Shown: positions 45,231 to 54,111 of the stretch, piece after piece
How the letters are laid out: the number at the start of each line of letters is the position of its first letter
Position numbering within the stretch: position 1 is the stretch's first letter
Assembly (NCBI GenBank): GCA_035623075.1
Contig: DASPUC010000022.1
Location: 62,001-126,000 of the forward strand
From: Nitrospiraceae bacterium
GTDB taxonomy: Bacteria > Nitrospirota > Nitrospiria > Nitrospirales > Nitrospiraceae
Direction of reading: 5' to 3'
Length of the DNA: 64,000 nucleotides
Program-made: the position numbers and the translations under genes
The notes under the pieces: generated by a model
What the model saw: the letters and a program-made list of their open reading frames with translations, nothing else
What the model was told of the DNA's origin: nothing
The model's database searches: none

Positions 45231-47981
45231 GTGAAGCACTTTCGTCCTCTCTATATTCCGCCCCTGAGGTCCGATCGTGTTGAGTCGGGTTCGCTCATTC
45301 TTCGCGATGGAACGACTGCGACGATTCGACCGTCCGAACCGACCGACGCGGGCATGATGCAACAGTTCGTGGACCGTTTATCGCCGGAATCGAGACGGCA
45401 CCGGTTTTTCTCTGAGAGCACGCCGCCCGCCGACATCATCGCGGCTCTGTGTAATTCGACCAATCCCCGCTCGCAACTCACGCTCATCGTGACACGGTTT
45501 TGGGAAGGCACCCTGCGCATGATTGCAGCCGGCTCCTACTGGGCGAAGGACTCACATACGGCTGAGGTGGCGATGGCCGTCGACGACGGGTTTCACGGCA
45601 AGGGCTTGGGCACGTTGCTCCTCGAACGTCTCGCCTTAGAGGCCATCCGTCACAGGTTTACCCGCTTATGGGCTGTGACCCATGCGGAGAATCTCGCGAT
45701 GCGCGAAGTGTTCCGAGAATCCGGGTTTACAGCCCATGAGGGCTATGAAGGCGACGACATGGAAGTTGAGTTGTCGCTGATTCCCACGGAGACAACCGTC
45801 ACCCGTGCGGAGGTACGGGAGCGGCTCGCTACCACCGCCTCGCTTCGACCGTTCTTCCACCCGCAGTCCGTGGCCGTCATCGGCGCATCACGCGATCAGA
45901 AGAGCATCGGATTTCGCCTGCTGGATGCGCTGGTGACGAATCAGTTTCGAGGATCTGTTTATCCGGTGAATCCGAACGCTGCGGAGATCGCCGGAGTCCG
46001 CACGTACCCATCCTTACGATCGGTCCCGGAACCGATCGAACTGGCCATCGTTGCCGTGCCCTGGGACAAGGTGCTCTCGGTGGTCGACGATTGTGCGGAG
46101 AAGGGCATTCGAGCGGTAGTGGTCATTACGGCCGGCTTTGCCGAAGTGGGAGCGACGGGGGCAGCGCTCCAGAACCGATTGCTAGAAAAGGTCCGTCAGC
46201 ACGGCATGCGCATGGTCGGCCCGAATTGCTTCGGCTTGATGAACACAGATCCAACCGTACAGCTCAATGCCACCTTCACCTCACAGTTTCCTCTCCCCGG
46301 GCGCGTCGCGATGTCGTCGCAAAGTGGTGCCCTCGGTATCGCCACCCTTGCCGGAGCGCGCCGTTTCTATCTGGGAATCTCATCCTTTGTCAGCGTGGGA
46401 AACAAGGCCGACGTCTCGACCAACGATCTCCTGCAATATTGGGAGGAAGACCCGGCCACAGACGTCATCCTCCTCTATGTGGAATCCTTCGGTAATCCTC
46501 GCCGGTTCGCTCGCATCGCGCGACGTGTGAGTCGTCGCAAACCAATCGTGGCCGTGAAGGCCGGCCGGTCGCAATCCGGACGACGCGCCGCCAGTTCCCA
46601 CACGGCGGCGCTTGCCGCCAGCGATGTGGCCGTCGAGGCCATGTTTCGTCAGGCCGGCGTGATTCGCGCTGAGACGCTCGACGAGATGTTGGAGTTGGCC
46701 AGCGGTCTGGCCGCACAACCATTGCCGTCCGGACGTCGCGTGGGCATCATCACGAATGCGGGAGGACCGGCCATTCTCTGCACCGATGCGTGCGAGGCAG
46801 GAGGCTTGGTTGTTCCGGAGCTGTCCTCCGGCACGAAGGCATCACTCGCGGGCTTTCTTCCTTCGGCCGCTGCCCTGAACAATCCCATCGATCTCATCGC
46901 GTCGGCTACACCCGAGCAATATGCCAAGGTGATCGAAACGATACTGGCGTCGGACGAAGTCGATGCATTGATCATCCTCTATATATCCGTGACCGTAGTC
47001 GACACGGCGGGAATCGCTCAGGGCATCAAGGCAGGAATAGAGAATGGGCGAAAGACAGGGCCCAAGAGTAAACCCGTGCTTATCGGTTGGATGGCGGAAG
47101 GCGACTTGGGTCGGGAATTTTCCTTTCCCACGGAAACGATCCCAACCTATTCCCTGCCGGAAAGTCCCGCCTTCGTCATCAGCAAAGCAGCGACCTATGC
47201 GGAGTGGCGTCAACAATCCGTCGGCATGGTTCCCGACTTCGACGATCTGGAGCTGTCTGCCGCAAGGCAGATCTGTGTAACCGCCCTAGCCCAACGAGGA
47301 GCGGGCTGGCTCACGACGGAGGAGACCAGAAGCCTGTTGAACTCGATGAGGCTGCCCGTCCAATCCGGCGGAGTCGCAAGAACAGCCGATGAGGCGGCGG
47401 CCTTGGCCAAGAAGATTGGTTATCCGGTGGCCGTGAAGCTGGCTTCGCATCAGATCGTGCATAAGACAGAAATCGGCGGGGTTCAGTTGAACCTCGTGGA
47501 TGAACGGGCGGTTCGCAAGGCGTTCGAATCAATCAGAACAAGCCTGGTCCAGAGCAACCAACTGCAGGCCATGGAGGGAGTCCTTGTCCAGCCTATGGTG
47601 ACCGGCGGTGTCGAGGTGATGGTCGGGGTCGCGAACGATCCATCGTTTGGACCCTTGATCGCCTTTGGCCTCGGAGGCATTCATGTCGAGATTCTTGGCG
47701 ATGTGCAGTTCCGCATCACACCGCTCACCGAGCGCGACGCCACCGAGATGGTCCGTGGCATAAAGGGCTATCGCTTGCTTTCAGGCTATCGCGGACATCC
47801 GCCAGCCGACATTGAAGCCATTGAAGACGTGTTGCTGCGAGTCTCTCGCCTGGTCGAAGAAATCCCAGAGATCAGCGAGCTCGACCTAAATCCGATCTTT
47901 GCCCTCCCGCCTGGCCAAGGCTGCCGGATCGCAGACGCCAGGATTCGCCTGGATCATACTTCACCCAAACCCGCGGTCTAA
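45231..47981 (+). CDS. GNAT acetyltransferase fused to ADP-forming acyl-CoA synthetase
   Basis: About 916 residues. Residues 15-190 are a GNAT domain (LRDGTTATIRPSEPTDAGMM, GFHGKGLGTLLLERLALEAI). The CoA-binding domain starts FFHPQSVAVIGASRDQKSIG; the ligase-CoA part includes MVGPNCFGLMNTD, SSQSGALGIA and the phospho-His segment in SSHTAALAASDVAVE. The C-terminal ATP-grasp has YPVAVKLASHQIVHKTEIGG and ISELDLNPIFALPPGQG. Pat/PatZ-type lysine acetyltransferases usually carry GNAT at the C-terminus; here it is N-terminal. With intact catalytic His it may conserve energy as ATP from acetyl-CoA. GTG 45231 is the likely start. Confidence 0.88.
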   Translation: MKHFRPLYIPPLRSDRVESGSLILRDGTTATIRPSEPTDAGMMQQFVDRLSPESRRHRFFSESTPPADIIAALCNSTNPRSQLTLIVTRFWEGTLRMIAAGSYWAKDSHTAEVAMAVDDGFHGKGLGTLLLERLALEAIRHRFTRLWAVTHAENLAMREVFRESGFTAHEGYEGDDMEVELSLIPTETTVTRAEVRERLATTASLRPFFHPQSVAVIGASRDQKSIGFRLLDALVTNQFRGSVYPVNPNAAEIAGVRTYPSLRSVPEPIELAIVAVPWDKVLSVVDDCAEKGIRAVVVITAGFAEVGATGAALQNRLLEKVRQHGMRMVGPNCFGLMNTDPTVQLNATFTSQFPLPGRVAMSSQSGALGIATLAGARRFYLGISSFVSVGNKADVSTNDLLQYWEEDPATDVILLYVESFGNPRRFARIARRVSRRKPIVAVKAGRSQSGRRAASSHTAALAASDVAVEAMFRQAGVIRAETLDEMLELASGLAAQPLPSGRRVGIITNAGGPAILCTDACEAGGLVVPELSSGTKASLAGFLPSAAALNNPIDLIASATPEQYAKVIETILASDEVDALIILYISVTVVDTAGIAQGIKAGIENGRKTGPKSKPVLIGWMAEGDLGREFSFPTETIPTYSLPESPAFVISKAATYAEWRQQSVGMVPDFDDLELSAARQICVTALAQRGAGWLTTEETRSLLNSMRLPVQSGGVARTADEAAALAKKIGYPVAVKLASHQIVHKTEIGGVQLNLVDERAVRKAFESIRTSLVQSNQLQAMEGVLVQPMVTGGVEVMVGVANDPSFGPLIAFGLGGIHVEILGDVQFRITPLTERDATEMVRGIKGYRLLSGYRGHPPADIEAIEDVLLRVSRLVEEIPEISELDLNPIFALPPGQGCRIADARIRLDHTSPKPAV

Positions 47982-48193
47982 CAAACCGCTGCTCCTGCGA
48001 CAGGCGGGTCCCGCAACTTTCTGCTGTGCTGATACCGAAAGGTTGGTGTTGACAGACCCAGGTCTCGAGGAACGAGGCTCATTTGTGTTTCGGAATTTTT
48101 GCACAAGGGCAACGCGGGATAGGAGCGACTTCTCGCGAGCCTTCGCGAAAGTCAGTGCTCGTTCAACACCCTTGGGACCATTGGAGCACGCAG

Positions 48194-49084
48194 CTAGTCT
48201 TGCAGGAACTTTGCGATGTCGTCTTTTGATTCTGGCAAGAGCTCTTGTGCCCGCTTGAGATCGATGCGGCCCTCTGCGGTCCGGTTTATCGCCTGATAGG
48301 CGAGCCCTCGATAGTAATAACCAAGCCCTAGCTGCGGCTTGAGCGACAGTGCGAAGCTGGAATCCTCAATGGCTCCCTGGTATTCGCCGCTCTGGTATTT
48401 GGCTGCGCCCCTATTCACGTAGGCCTCAGCAAGGGTTCGATTGAGCTCGATCGCTCGCGTGGTGTCCTCGATCTCTCCCCGGTAGTTCCCCAGGATGCCC
48501 TTCGCCCACCCTCGACTGATGAAGGCGGTTGCATCGCTGGGGTCGAGCTGGGTGGCACGGGTGAGGTCCTCCAGTCCTTCTTCACACACCCCCGTATCAC
48601 ACTTGGCCACACCTCGACTGAGGTACGCCTGCTGATACTGCGGATTCATCTGGATGGCAAGCGTCAAATCCCGGATGCCGGTTGCATGCCTCCCTCTTCG
48701 AATCTGCGTCACTCCACGTTGATAGTAGGGTTCGGGATCGTAGGGGTTGAGCGCGATCGCCCGAGTGTGATCATCCACCGCCCCCTGCAGATCGCCCAGC
48801 TCCCCTTTCGCCCAGCCGCGACTCATATAAAAGGTGGGGATGCGTGGATTCAGTTTGATGGCCTGCGTCAAATCCGTGACTTCACCCTGCAAATCGCCCA
48901 ATTGTCCTCTCGCATAGCCCCGGGCGGCATATGCAGGCGCGTTCGTCGGGTTCCTGGCAATGGTGCGAGAGGCCTCCTCAATCGTCCGATTCAGAGACGC
49001 AGCCTTCTCTTCCGGAGACGGGACCGCAGCGCACCGGACTAGTAGAGGCAGTGTAACTAGAAGCAACAGCAGCAATCTGACCAT
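48194..49084 (-). CDS. TPR-repeat lipoprotein
   Basis: 296 residues from the ATG at 49084. A lipoprotein signal (VRLLLLLLVTLPLLVRCAAV, Cys acceptor) is followed by about seven tetratricopeptide repeats, e.g. NAPAYAARGYARGQLGDLQG, IPTFYMSRGWAKGELGDLQG, PEPYYQRGVTQIRRGRHATG and YQQAYLSRGVAKCDTGVCEE. Regular 34-residue spacing makes a superhelical protein-binding scaffold at the outer membrane or periplasm. The partner is unknown. The alternative start at 49129 adds 15 residues before the signal and seems unlikely. It is convergent with the GNAT/ACD gene. Confidence 0.86.
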   Translation of the reverse strand: MVRLLLLLLVTLPLLVRCAAVPSPEEKAASLNRTIEEASRTIARNPTNAPAYAARGYARGQLGDLQGEVTDLTQAIKLNPRIPTFYMSRGWAKGELGDLQGAVDDHTRAIALNPYDPEPYYQRGVTQIRRGRHATGIRDLTLAIQMNPQYQQAYLSRGVAKCDTGVCEEGLEDLTRATQLDPSDATAFISRGWAKGILGNYRGEIEDTTRAIELNRTLAEAYVNRGAAKYQSGEYQGAIEDSSFALSLKPQLGLGYYYRGLAYQAINRTAEGRIDLKRAQELLPESKDDIAKFLQD

Positions 49085-50234
49085 CGGGTCATAATACCAC
49101 TGAATCTTCTGCCCTTGATTAGGAGCCAAGACGGCCCCCGACCGATGGTTCCTGTTTCCGGTCGGCCGAAGAGCCCGCAGCGAGTTGGTAACCTACTACT
49201 CGAGGCCGGCGTTGAGGGGGCGAATCCGCAATCCGGGTTTCAACATCATGATAGAAGGTTTTGCTAACTGGTCCAACAGGACACCGGTTTAGGAAAGCGT
49301 TTCCTTGACCCCACTCCAGCCAAGGTTTGTGAAAAATCTGACTTTGGTTGGAGTAGACTGGAATGAGCTGGAGTGAGGTGGAGTTGAGCACAAAATGAGC
49401 ACAGCACCAGAGCTATTACGCTCCTACCAGCCGGTTGAACTTCGTGGCAATCGTGACAACTCGGTTGACTCTAGCCTCCGGTCTTGTCTCCCTTGAGCGA
49501 TGGAGCCAGACTATCCTAGCTAGAGGATAGAAGCGTGACCCTCTCACAGTGCTCAGCTCTGCTGCCGAGGGGTTAGTGTCCTAGGCAAGTTTCAAAGATG
49601 GCGTCGCAGTGGTCGTAACCGGCATGGCTCGGTGGTACCGCGTGGTAGTGGATACTGTCGACACGTCTTTCTCTCAGCTGGACATGAGCCAGACACCCGT
49701 GATGAGGTTGGGGTATGCTGCCTTTGGATGTCGGGAACGATTCTTCCAACAGAGAAGCTTCATTGTAAAACATCAGTTGGGTTACATCCCCGAGCGCACG
49801 TTCATTAGGGGTGACCGCTGCACAAGCGAGAAGCTCCTACTCCGTTTTCCCGATTAAGGCCTTTTCCACCGAAGGGGGGGCTAACATTACTGAGGGAACT
49901 TCGGTGGCACAGCCGCTCATACCGATCCAATGGAGAAAGCCATGGCGCAGTTGGTCGCGAGTGTCCTCGTGATGATCCCAAACATGTCCAATATGAGTCT
50001 GCGAGGCATAGTGGCCACTTCCTTCCGGTCTCGAGGTGGGTTCTAAAAACCCCTCAGAAAAAGCTGCAAGAAGGATGAGAATGTCTAGTGTGTCTCGCAG
50101 GCCTACCGATAGATCAAAATCAACTCATTTTGGCACCGTCACACGACACCTGATGAACTGACGTGCGGTATGTCGTTTCCGTCACCCACGGCTTACTCAC
50201 AGTGGTGCTACGGCTAGGCAGATCTGGCTCTACA
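49085..50234. other. Gene-poor region
   Basis: About 1150 bases without a supported gene. A repeat element occurs at 49313-49388. Open frames at 49609-49857 (plus) and others lack an RBS and family features. The stretch 50026-50065 contains GAGGTGGGTTCTAAAAACCC, a short inverted CCC/GGG pairing. No tRNA or attachment-site signature was found by eye. The base composition looks less coding-like than neighbours, suggesting decayed sequence. Confidence 0.45.
49313..49388. repeat. Hairpin followed by 10-base tandem repeat
   Basis: ACTCCAGCCAAGG (49313-49325) pairs with CTTTGGTTGGAGT (49342-49354) through 13 pairs including two or three G-T. From 49349 the word TGGAGTGAGN is repeated four times with a 10-base period (GGAGT or GGAAT at 49350, 49360, 49370 and 49380). 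No T-tract follows, so it is not a simple terminator. Confidence 0.7.
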
Positions 50235-50429
50235 CTATTCCTCAAGCAGTCTTGGCTCGCCTTCCTTCGCCAGGCCGCGCTCGACCCAAGAGCCGAAGCA
50301 TGTTGGACATAGGTGAAGCCCTCGGTCGGTGGACGTATAGAAGGTGTGCAGATCGGAAACCCCGCAGTTGGCACAGATGACAGGACGTTGAGCTGCGGGG
50401 GAATGCTGACAGGTCGCGCGACAGCTCAT
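50235..50429 (-). CDS. Small zinc-ribbon protein
   Basis: 64 residues. CANCGVSDLHTFYTST and LCPTCFGSWVERG supply two Cys pairs 18-20 residues apart. The GAGGAGAGAC before the ATG supports translation. A further Cys (SCRATC) near the start may be irrelevant. No family name is offered; it could be a transcription- or ribosome-associated minimal zinc finger. It is flanked by a gene-poor region, and the next minus-strand gene lies about 155 bases upstream. Confidence 0.62.
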   Translation of the reverse strand: MSCRATCQHSPAAQRPVICANCGVSDLHTFYTSTDRGLHLCPTCFGSWVERGLAKEGEPRLLEE

Positions 50430-50585
50430 AGGTCTCTCCTCGCCCTCTCAGCATAGTTTATTTGGGAAGGCACACACAAGTTCGTCACGACACCGGTCAT
50501 TGTACAGTGCTTGTTCCATTTGTCCACCGCTGCACCTGGCTTGCCTCGCCCTCTTGATTGCCGATCAGTCTGAGTCAGAACCCCG

Positions 50586-51644
50586 CTACTGCTTCTCGGC
50601 CTTCGCCCGAAGCGCTTCAAGCAGATCTTTGAGGTAGGGCCCCATCAAGGCACGAGACACAGGATGCTTCGCCGAGGACCCAAATCCAGCGACCTGGTCA
50701 GTTGACACCCGGCTCAGGTAGGTCACAACAGTGTCGTCCTTCGTTGGGAGCGCCACCGCTCCTTGCTGCAAGGCATTGTAATCGTGGCTCGCGTAGTAGT
50801 GGCGATCCACGATGACAAAGGCTTCGTCGATTCGGAAACGCAGGCGGTGAGACAGTACGTAGGTCGGACGCCCAAACACTTCGATCGTCACCCAGAAAAA
50901 CTGCTCCTCGATCTCATCGGCTTCTTTGAACTTGATGGCCGGATAATTGAGCAGCGCGTTGTACACGGAGGGAAGGTACTTAGCTACGAGCTTCGATTGC
51001 TTGGTCGCGATCGAGAGTTCGTCGCTTGCCAGGGTCTGACGTCCGCTCTTGCGTGCATACGGCGCAATGCCGGCCAGCCCCTTTGCATGATAGGCCTGGT
51101 AGCGGGCCAGCAACCCTTCGCGGATCAGCGCCTCCACCTTCGGGATCGACACCGCCCCATCCTTGCTGGCGGCCTTCAGCGCCCGAAAGGCCGCAATCTC
51201 CTTTGTATCTAAATTGAGTTCATCGCCCGGTTCCGCCTCGAGGTAGCGGCGGGCTTCCTTCTCTCCGTTTGGAGCCAGCTTTACCCCTGCGAAGTCGGCC
51301 ACGGTCCCCTCGCCCTCGATCTTGCCATACCCAGTGATCGAGGAGACGTTCTTGAACGCAGCCGCCTCGCGAAAGAGCGGGACAAGTTTTTCAGGTTTTG
51401 TCTTGGCCAGCAATGCCATGCCGAGGGCAAGTTCCCGATCCGATCCTTCAGTGGTCGACCAGGTGACAATCTTGCCCTCTCGGATGTTCTGTTGGTCGTT
51501 ATCCGAAAGCTGCAACGCCTGCAACAGTTCCTCGGCGGTAGGCAGCGCCGAGGCCTCAAGGGCAGGATCGCCGAACACCAGGCCTACGCAGAGACTCACG
51601 ACGGCACAGATGGAGGACTTGGTTGTGGTTATTCTTGATTCCAT
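50586..51644 (-). CDS. Exported hypothetical protein
   Basis: 352 residues with a signal peptide (SSICAVVSLCVGLVFGDPAL) and strong RBS AGAGGAGGAG. The sequence is soluble and charged (EEARRYLEAEPGDELNLDTK, EALIREGLLARYQAYHAKGL, YAWS-free). Conserved-looking parts are FWVTIEVFGRPTYVLSHRLR and RHYYASHDYNALQQGAVALP. I do not recognise the family; the helical N-terminal half followed by a beta-rich C-terminal half suggests two domains. It lies upstream of the zinc-ribbon gene and downstream of the Tll0287-like gene on the same strand. Confidence 0.75.
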   Translation of the reverse strand: MESRITTTKSSICAVVSLCVGLVFGDPALEASALPTAEELLQALQLSDNDQQNIREGKIVTWSTTEGSDRELALGMALLAKTKPEKLVPLFREAAAFKNVSSITGYGKIEGEGTVADFAGVKLAPNGEKEARRYLEAEPGDELNLDTKEIAAFRALKAASKDGAVSIPKVEALIREGLLARYQAYHAKGLAGIAPYARKSGRQTLASDELSIATKQSKLVAKYLPSVYNALLNYPAIKFKEADEIEEQFFWVTIEVFGRPTYVLSHRLRFRIDEAFVIVDRHYYASHDYNALQQGAVALPTKDDTVVTYLSRVSTDQVAGFGSSAKHPVSRALMGPYLKDLLEALRAKAEKQ

Positions 51645-51858
51645 GAACTCCTCCTCTAACGTTTCCCCTCATGGGTGCGCTTGTTACCAAAGAGATTTGA
51701 TTTTGGACCATCACATAGCGACACAGAACTGTATGAAATGTCTGGGACTCACAAATGACCATTCAGAATGGTTTTGGGACATTCCGATACGGACTGATTT
51801 CGGAGCAGGTGCCACCTCGACCGATGCTGTTGTCCTTCCGTCTAATCAGCCTGGCTGC

Positions 51859-52452
51859 TCACTGATTGCTCAGTGGAAAGCTGATCACAAGTCCTCCCAT
51901 AACGTCACCGACTTTAAAATCCTTTTTAGGGCTGTTGGGATGTGCATTGTGGCATTCGATGCACGCCGTTGTGACAGCTACGTCCGCATAGACCGTTTCG
52001 AACAAGCGTTTCCCACCGCTGTCGTTGGTGCTGGAATACGGTCGATTGGGATGGGCCTGTACTGCTTTAAGACCCTGCCGCTCGAATTCGGTGCTTGGCG
52101 CATTGGCCTTATTGATCGGCGACTGACTGATCAGGCGGTAGCGGACATTCGGGCCGGTCAATTCGGCGATCTCGCTCGTCTCCTTGAGGAGCTGCACTGG
52201 TAATGGCAATGAGTGCGTGGCCTTCCAGTTTTCTGACGCATCAACTATACGCTCTTGGCGAAGCCGGTTGACAATGTGGATCGTGTAAAAGTGCCGGTGA
52301 GCCATGATGACTGCCCGCAAATAATCCGCAACGGTTGCGGGAGGAACCCCCATCGGGGTGCCGGATGTCTTGTCGACGGCGAAGATGTTTGGGACCGCCA
52401 GCGCCGCGATCGTACCGATGACGGCGATCCAAATTAAAGCTTTCCTGATCAT
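51859..52452 (-). CDS. Tll0287-like (DUF3365) heme protein
   Basis: 197 residues. An N-terminal signal anchor (ALIWIAVIGTIAALAVPNIF) precedes a PAS-like domain of the Tll0287 type (DYLRAVIMAHRHFYTIHIVN, RYRLISQSPINKANAPSTEF, then TACIECHNAHPNSPKKDFKV with CIECH heme attachment, and GDVMGGLVISFPL). It is a covalently heme-bound periplasmic sensor domain, used elsewhere for redox or gas sensing, often N-terminal to kinases; here it stands alone. Its ATG overlaps the stop of the ModA-like gene by four bases, so they are translationally coupled. Confidence 0.85.
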   Translation of the reverse strand: MIRKALIWIAVIGTIAALAVPNIFAVDKTSGTPMGVPPATVADYLRAVIMAHRHFYTIHIVNRLRQERIVDASENWKATHSLPLPVQLLKETSEIAELTGPNVRYRLISQSPINKANAPSTEFERQGLKAVQAHPNRPYSSTNDSGGKRLFETVYADVAVTTACIECHNAHPNSPKKDFKVGDVMGGLVISFPLSNQ

Positions 52453-53270
52453 GATACCCTCTCCTTCCTTTCGACGGGGGTTAGACTCATAGGCAATGGG
52501 GCGGAGTCGAACCCGTATTTCACCAAGAGTTTTTGTACACGAGTCGTCATCAGGAAATTGGAAAATTGATCCGCGACAGACCGTAATGAGGCTCGACAGG
52601 TCGACGCTACCGCTTGCCCGAACTGAATCGGCACATGCGTTCCGATCGGGGCTTCATCGCTGATGCGCACCAGCCCGCTGTTGATCGAATCGACGCGATA
52701 GACCAGGCCTACATCCGCCTTGCCCGTGCGAATCAGGTCCATAATATCCTCGCTATGTGGCGCATAGAGGATGTGGGACCGGCTTTTGTACGTCGGATAG
52801 AGCTTTGTCAGCGCCCGGGCCGTAACGTCTCCCAATGAGGATGTCTGAGGATCGCCGAGAGCAATACGTGTGGTTCGATTCATCATCGCATCGTGAAAGG
52901 ATTCTAACGTGGCCGAAGAGTCCGACGACATCACGAGGACGAGGGACGTCTGCGCGAAGGTCCGCGGGCTGTTGAGCGTCAGTCTCTTCTTGTGCAGGTA
53001 CTCAACTTCTTCAATTCCTGCCGACAGAAAGACATCGATCGGCGCACCCTTTTCGATTTTTCGAAGAAGCGTTTTCGACGGTGTGTACACGATCTGGACC
53101 GCCGCACCATGTTCTCGCTCGAACATCGGCAGGATTTCGCTGAACGCCGGTCTTAAGCTGGGGGGTGCCCCAACGGTTAGAGGTTCAGCCTTGATGGGCT
53201 CCCACGTCCCGACGATGGCTGCCAGTCCCGCGATAGCGGCGATTATTATCTTGAACCTCCGAATGTTCAC
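52449..53270 (-). CDS. ModA-like molybdate/tungstate-type substrate-binding protein
   Basis: 273 residues, exported (IIIAAIAGLAAIVGTWEPIK). The ModA fold is shown by SLRPAFSEILPMFEREHGAA, VQIVYTPSKTLLRKIEKGAP and IDVFLSAGIEEVEYLHKKRL, and by ALGDPQTSSLGDVTARALTK, VGLVYRVDSI and PIQFGQAVASTC. These are the usual oxyanion-loop areas. No modB or modC gene is nearby, so it may donate to a remote transporter or serve as a ligand sensor. It overlaps the Tll0287-like heme gene. Specificity for molybdate is not proven. Confidence 0.85.
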   Translation of the reverse strand: MNIRRFKIIIAAIAGLAAIVGTWEPIKAEPLTVGAPPSLRPAFSEILPMFEREHGAAVQIVYTPSKTLLRKIEKGAPIDVFLSAGIEEVEYLHKKRLTLNSPRTFAQTSLVLVMSSDSSATLESFHDAMMNRTTRIALGDPQTSSLGDVTARALTKLYPTYKSRSHILYAPHSEDIMDLIRTGKADVGLVYRVDSINSGLVRISDEAPIGTHVPIQFGQAVASTCRASLRSVADQFSNFLMTTRVQKLLVKYGFDSAPLPMSLTPVERKERVS

Positions 53271-53654
53271 TCTGAACCTCCACCAGTCTGCTGGATGTGC
53301 GGCCTATGCCCTCTTGCACACACGCAGGACAATTCACTTAACATTTGCAAGTTACATGACTTGGTCTAAGGGTGGAAAGATTACAGGAAGTGTTGGCCGT
53401 CTTCAAGACTACCAGTAGAGAAGACAAATTGGCAAAGGAGGCCCAGCGCAGTACCGGACAGATCCCATTTGACTTGGCGCTGAATCGGTAGGAACGCAGC
53501 GGCTAAATCATTTGTTCTTCAGTCGATCCACGTTTAGGCCGAAACCGGAAGTAGACCGATGACAACGAGCGGTCATTCTATAAAGGCCTTGAGCAGCGTC
53601 GTGCCGAGAACCTTGCCTGGTGCAGCATGGTCTTGTCTGAGAGAGATTCCAAGA
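53271..53654. other. Intergenic region, no gene seen
   Basis: 384 bases between two minus-strand genes. No open frame has an RBS or family features, and there is no strong hairpin near the cytochrome stop codon. It should hold the promoter of the ModA-like/Tll0287 pair. Confidence 0.45.
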
Positions 53655-54047
53655 TCAATGCAATGTTTTCAGCCAGGCCCGAATATCGGCAATCTGCTGC
53701 TCAGTCAATGCGCCTCTTAATGGCGGCATCACGTGTCGTCCTTCGTACACGGTTTTCCAGAAGGCTTGCTCGTTCGACAACACGGGGTTGCCTGCCAATC
53801 GAGGCCCGATTCCCCCAGTCCCTTGTGGGCCGTGACACACCACACAACTGGCTTTGTACAGTTCCTCCCCCCTGGTGTTGTCGCCGATTGGATGCGTGGA
53901 AGCCATGCCACTTTCGCTTTTCTTGTCTGACACGCGAATAACTCGATCTGGAGCAGCGGCTGCACTCTTCTCAACAACGACGGCGACTCCACCAAAACAA
54001 ATCAACCACGTCAACAGTTGGGCTATACATTTATTGGATAAATTCAC
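53655..54047 (-). CDS. Periplasmic monoheme cytochrome c
   Basis: 130 residues starting with GTG at 54047 (GGGAG upstream). A signal peptide (QLLTWLICFGGVAVVVEKSA) is followed by a class I cytochrome c domain: GEELYKASCVVCHGPQGTGG (heme Cys68, Cys71, His72), IGPRLAGNPVLSNEQAFW and the axial Met in GRHVMPPLRGALTEQQIAD. It resembles cytochrome c subunits of terminal reductases. It begins 65 bases behind atpG on the same strand, so the N-ATPase operon is bracketed by cytochrome genes. Confidence 0.9.
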   Translation of the reverse strand: MNLSNKCIAQLLTWLICFGGVAVVVEKSAAAAPDRVIRVSDKKSESGMASTHPIGDNTRGEELYKASCVVCHGPQGTGGIGPRLAGNPVLSNEQAFWKTVYEGRHVMPPLRGALTEQQIADIRAWLKTLH

Positions 54048-54111
54048 AGCTACTCCCTGGAATAATGAAAGGACGTTGGTGGCACATGTTCATATCGATC
54101 CAATCGGAGTG

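Noticed and set aside
48137-48160. Hairpin CTTCTCGCGAGCCTTCGCGAAAG between convergent genes
   Set aside because: Stem is imperfect and lacks a T-tract on either strand, so I do not call a terminator.
49609-49857. 82-codon plus-strand frame in the gene-poor region
   Set aside because: No RBS and no family features; kept out of the gene list though a remnant cannot be excluded.
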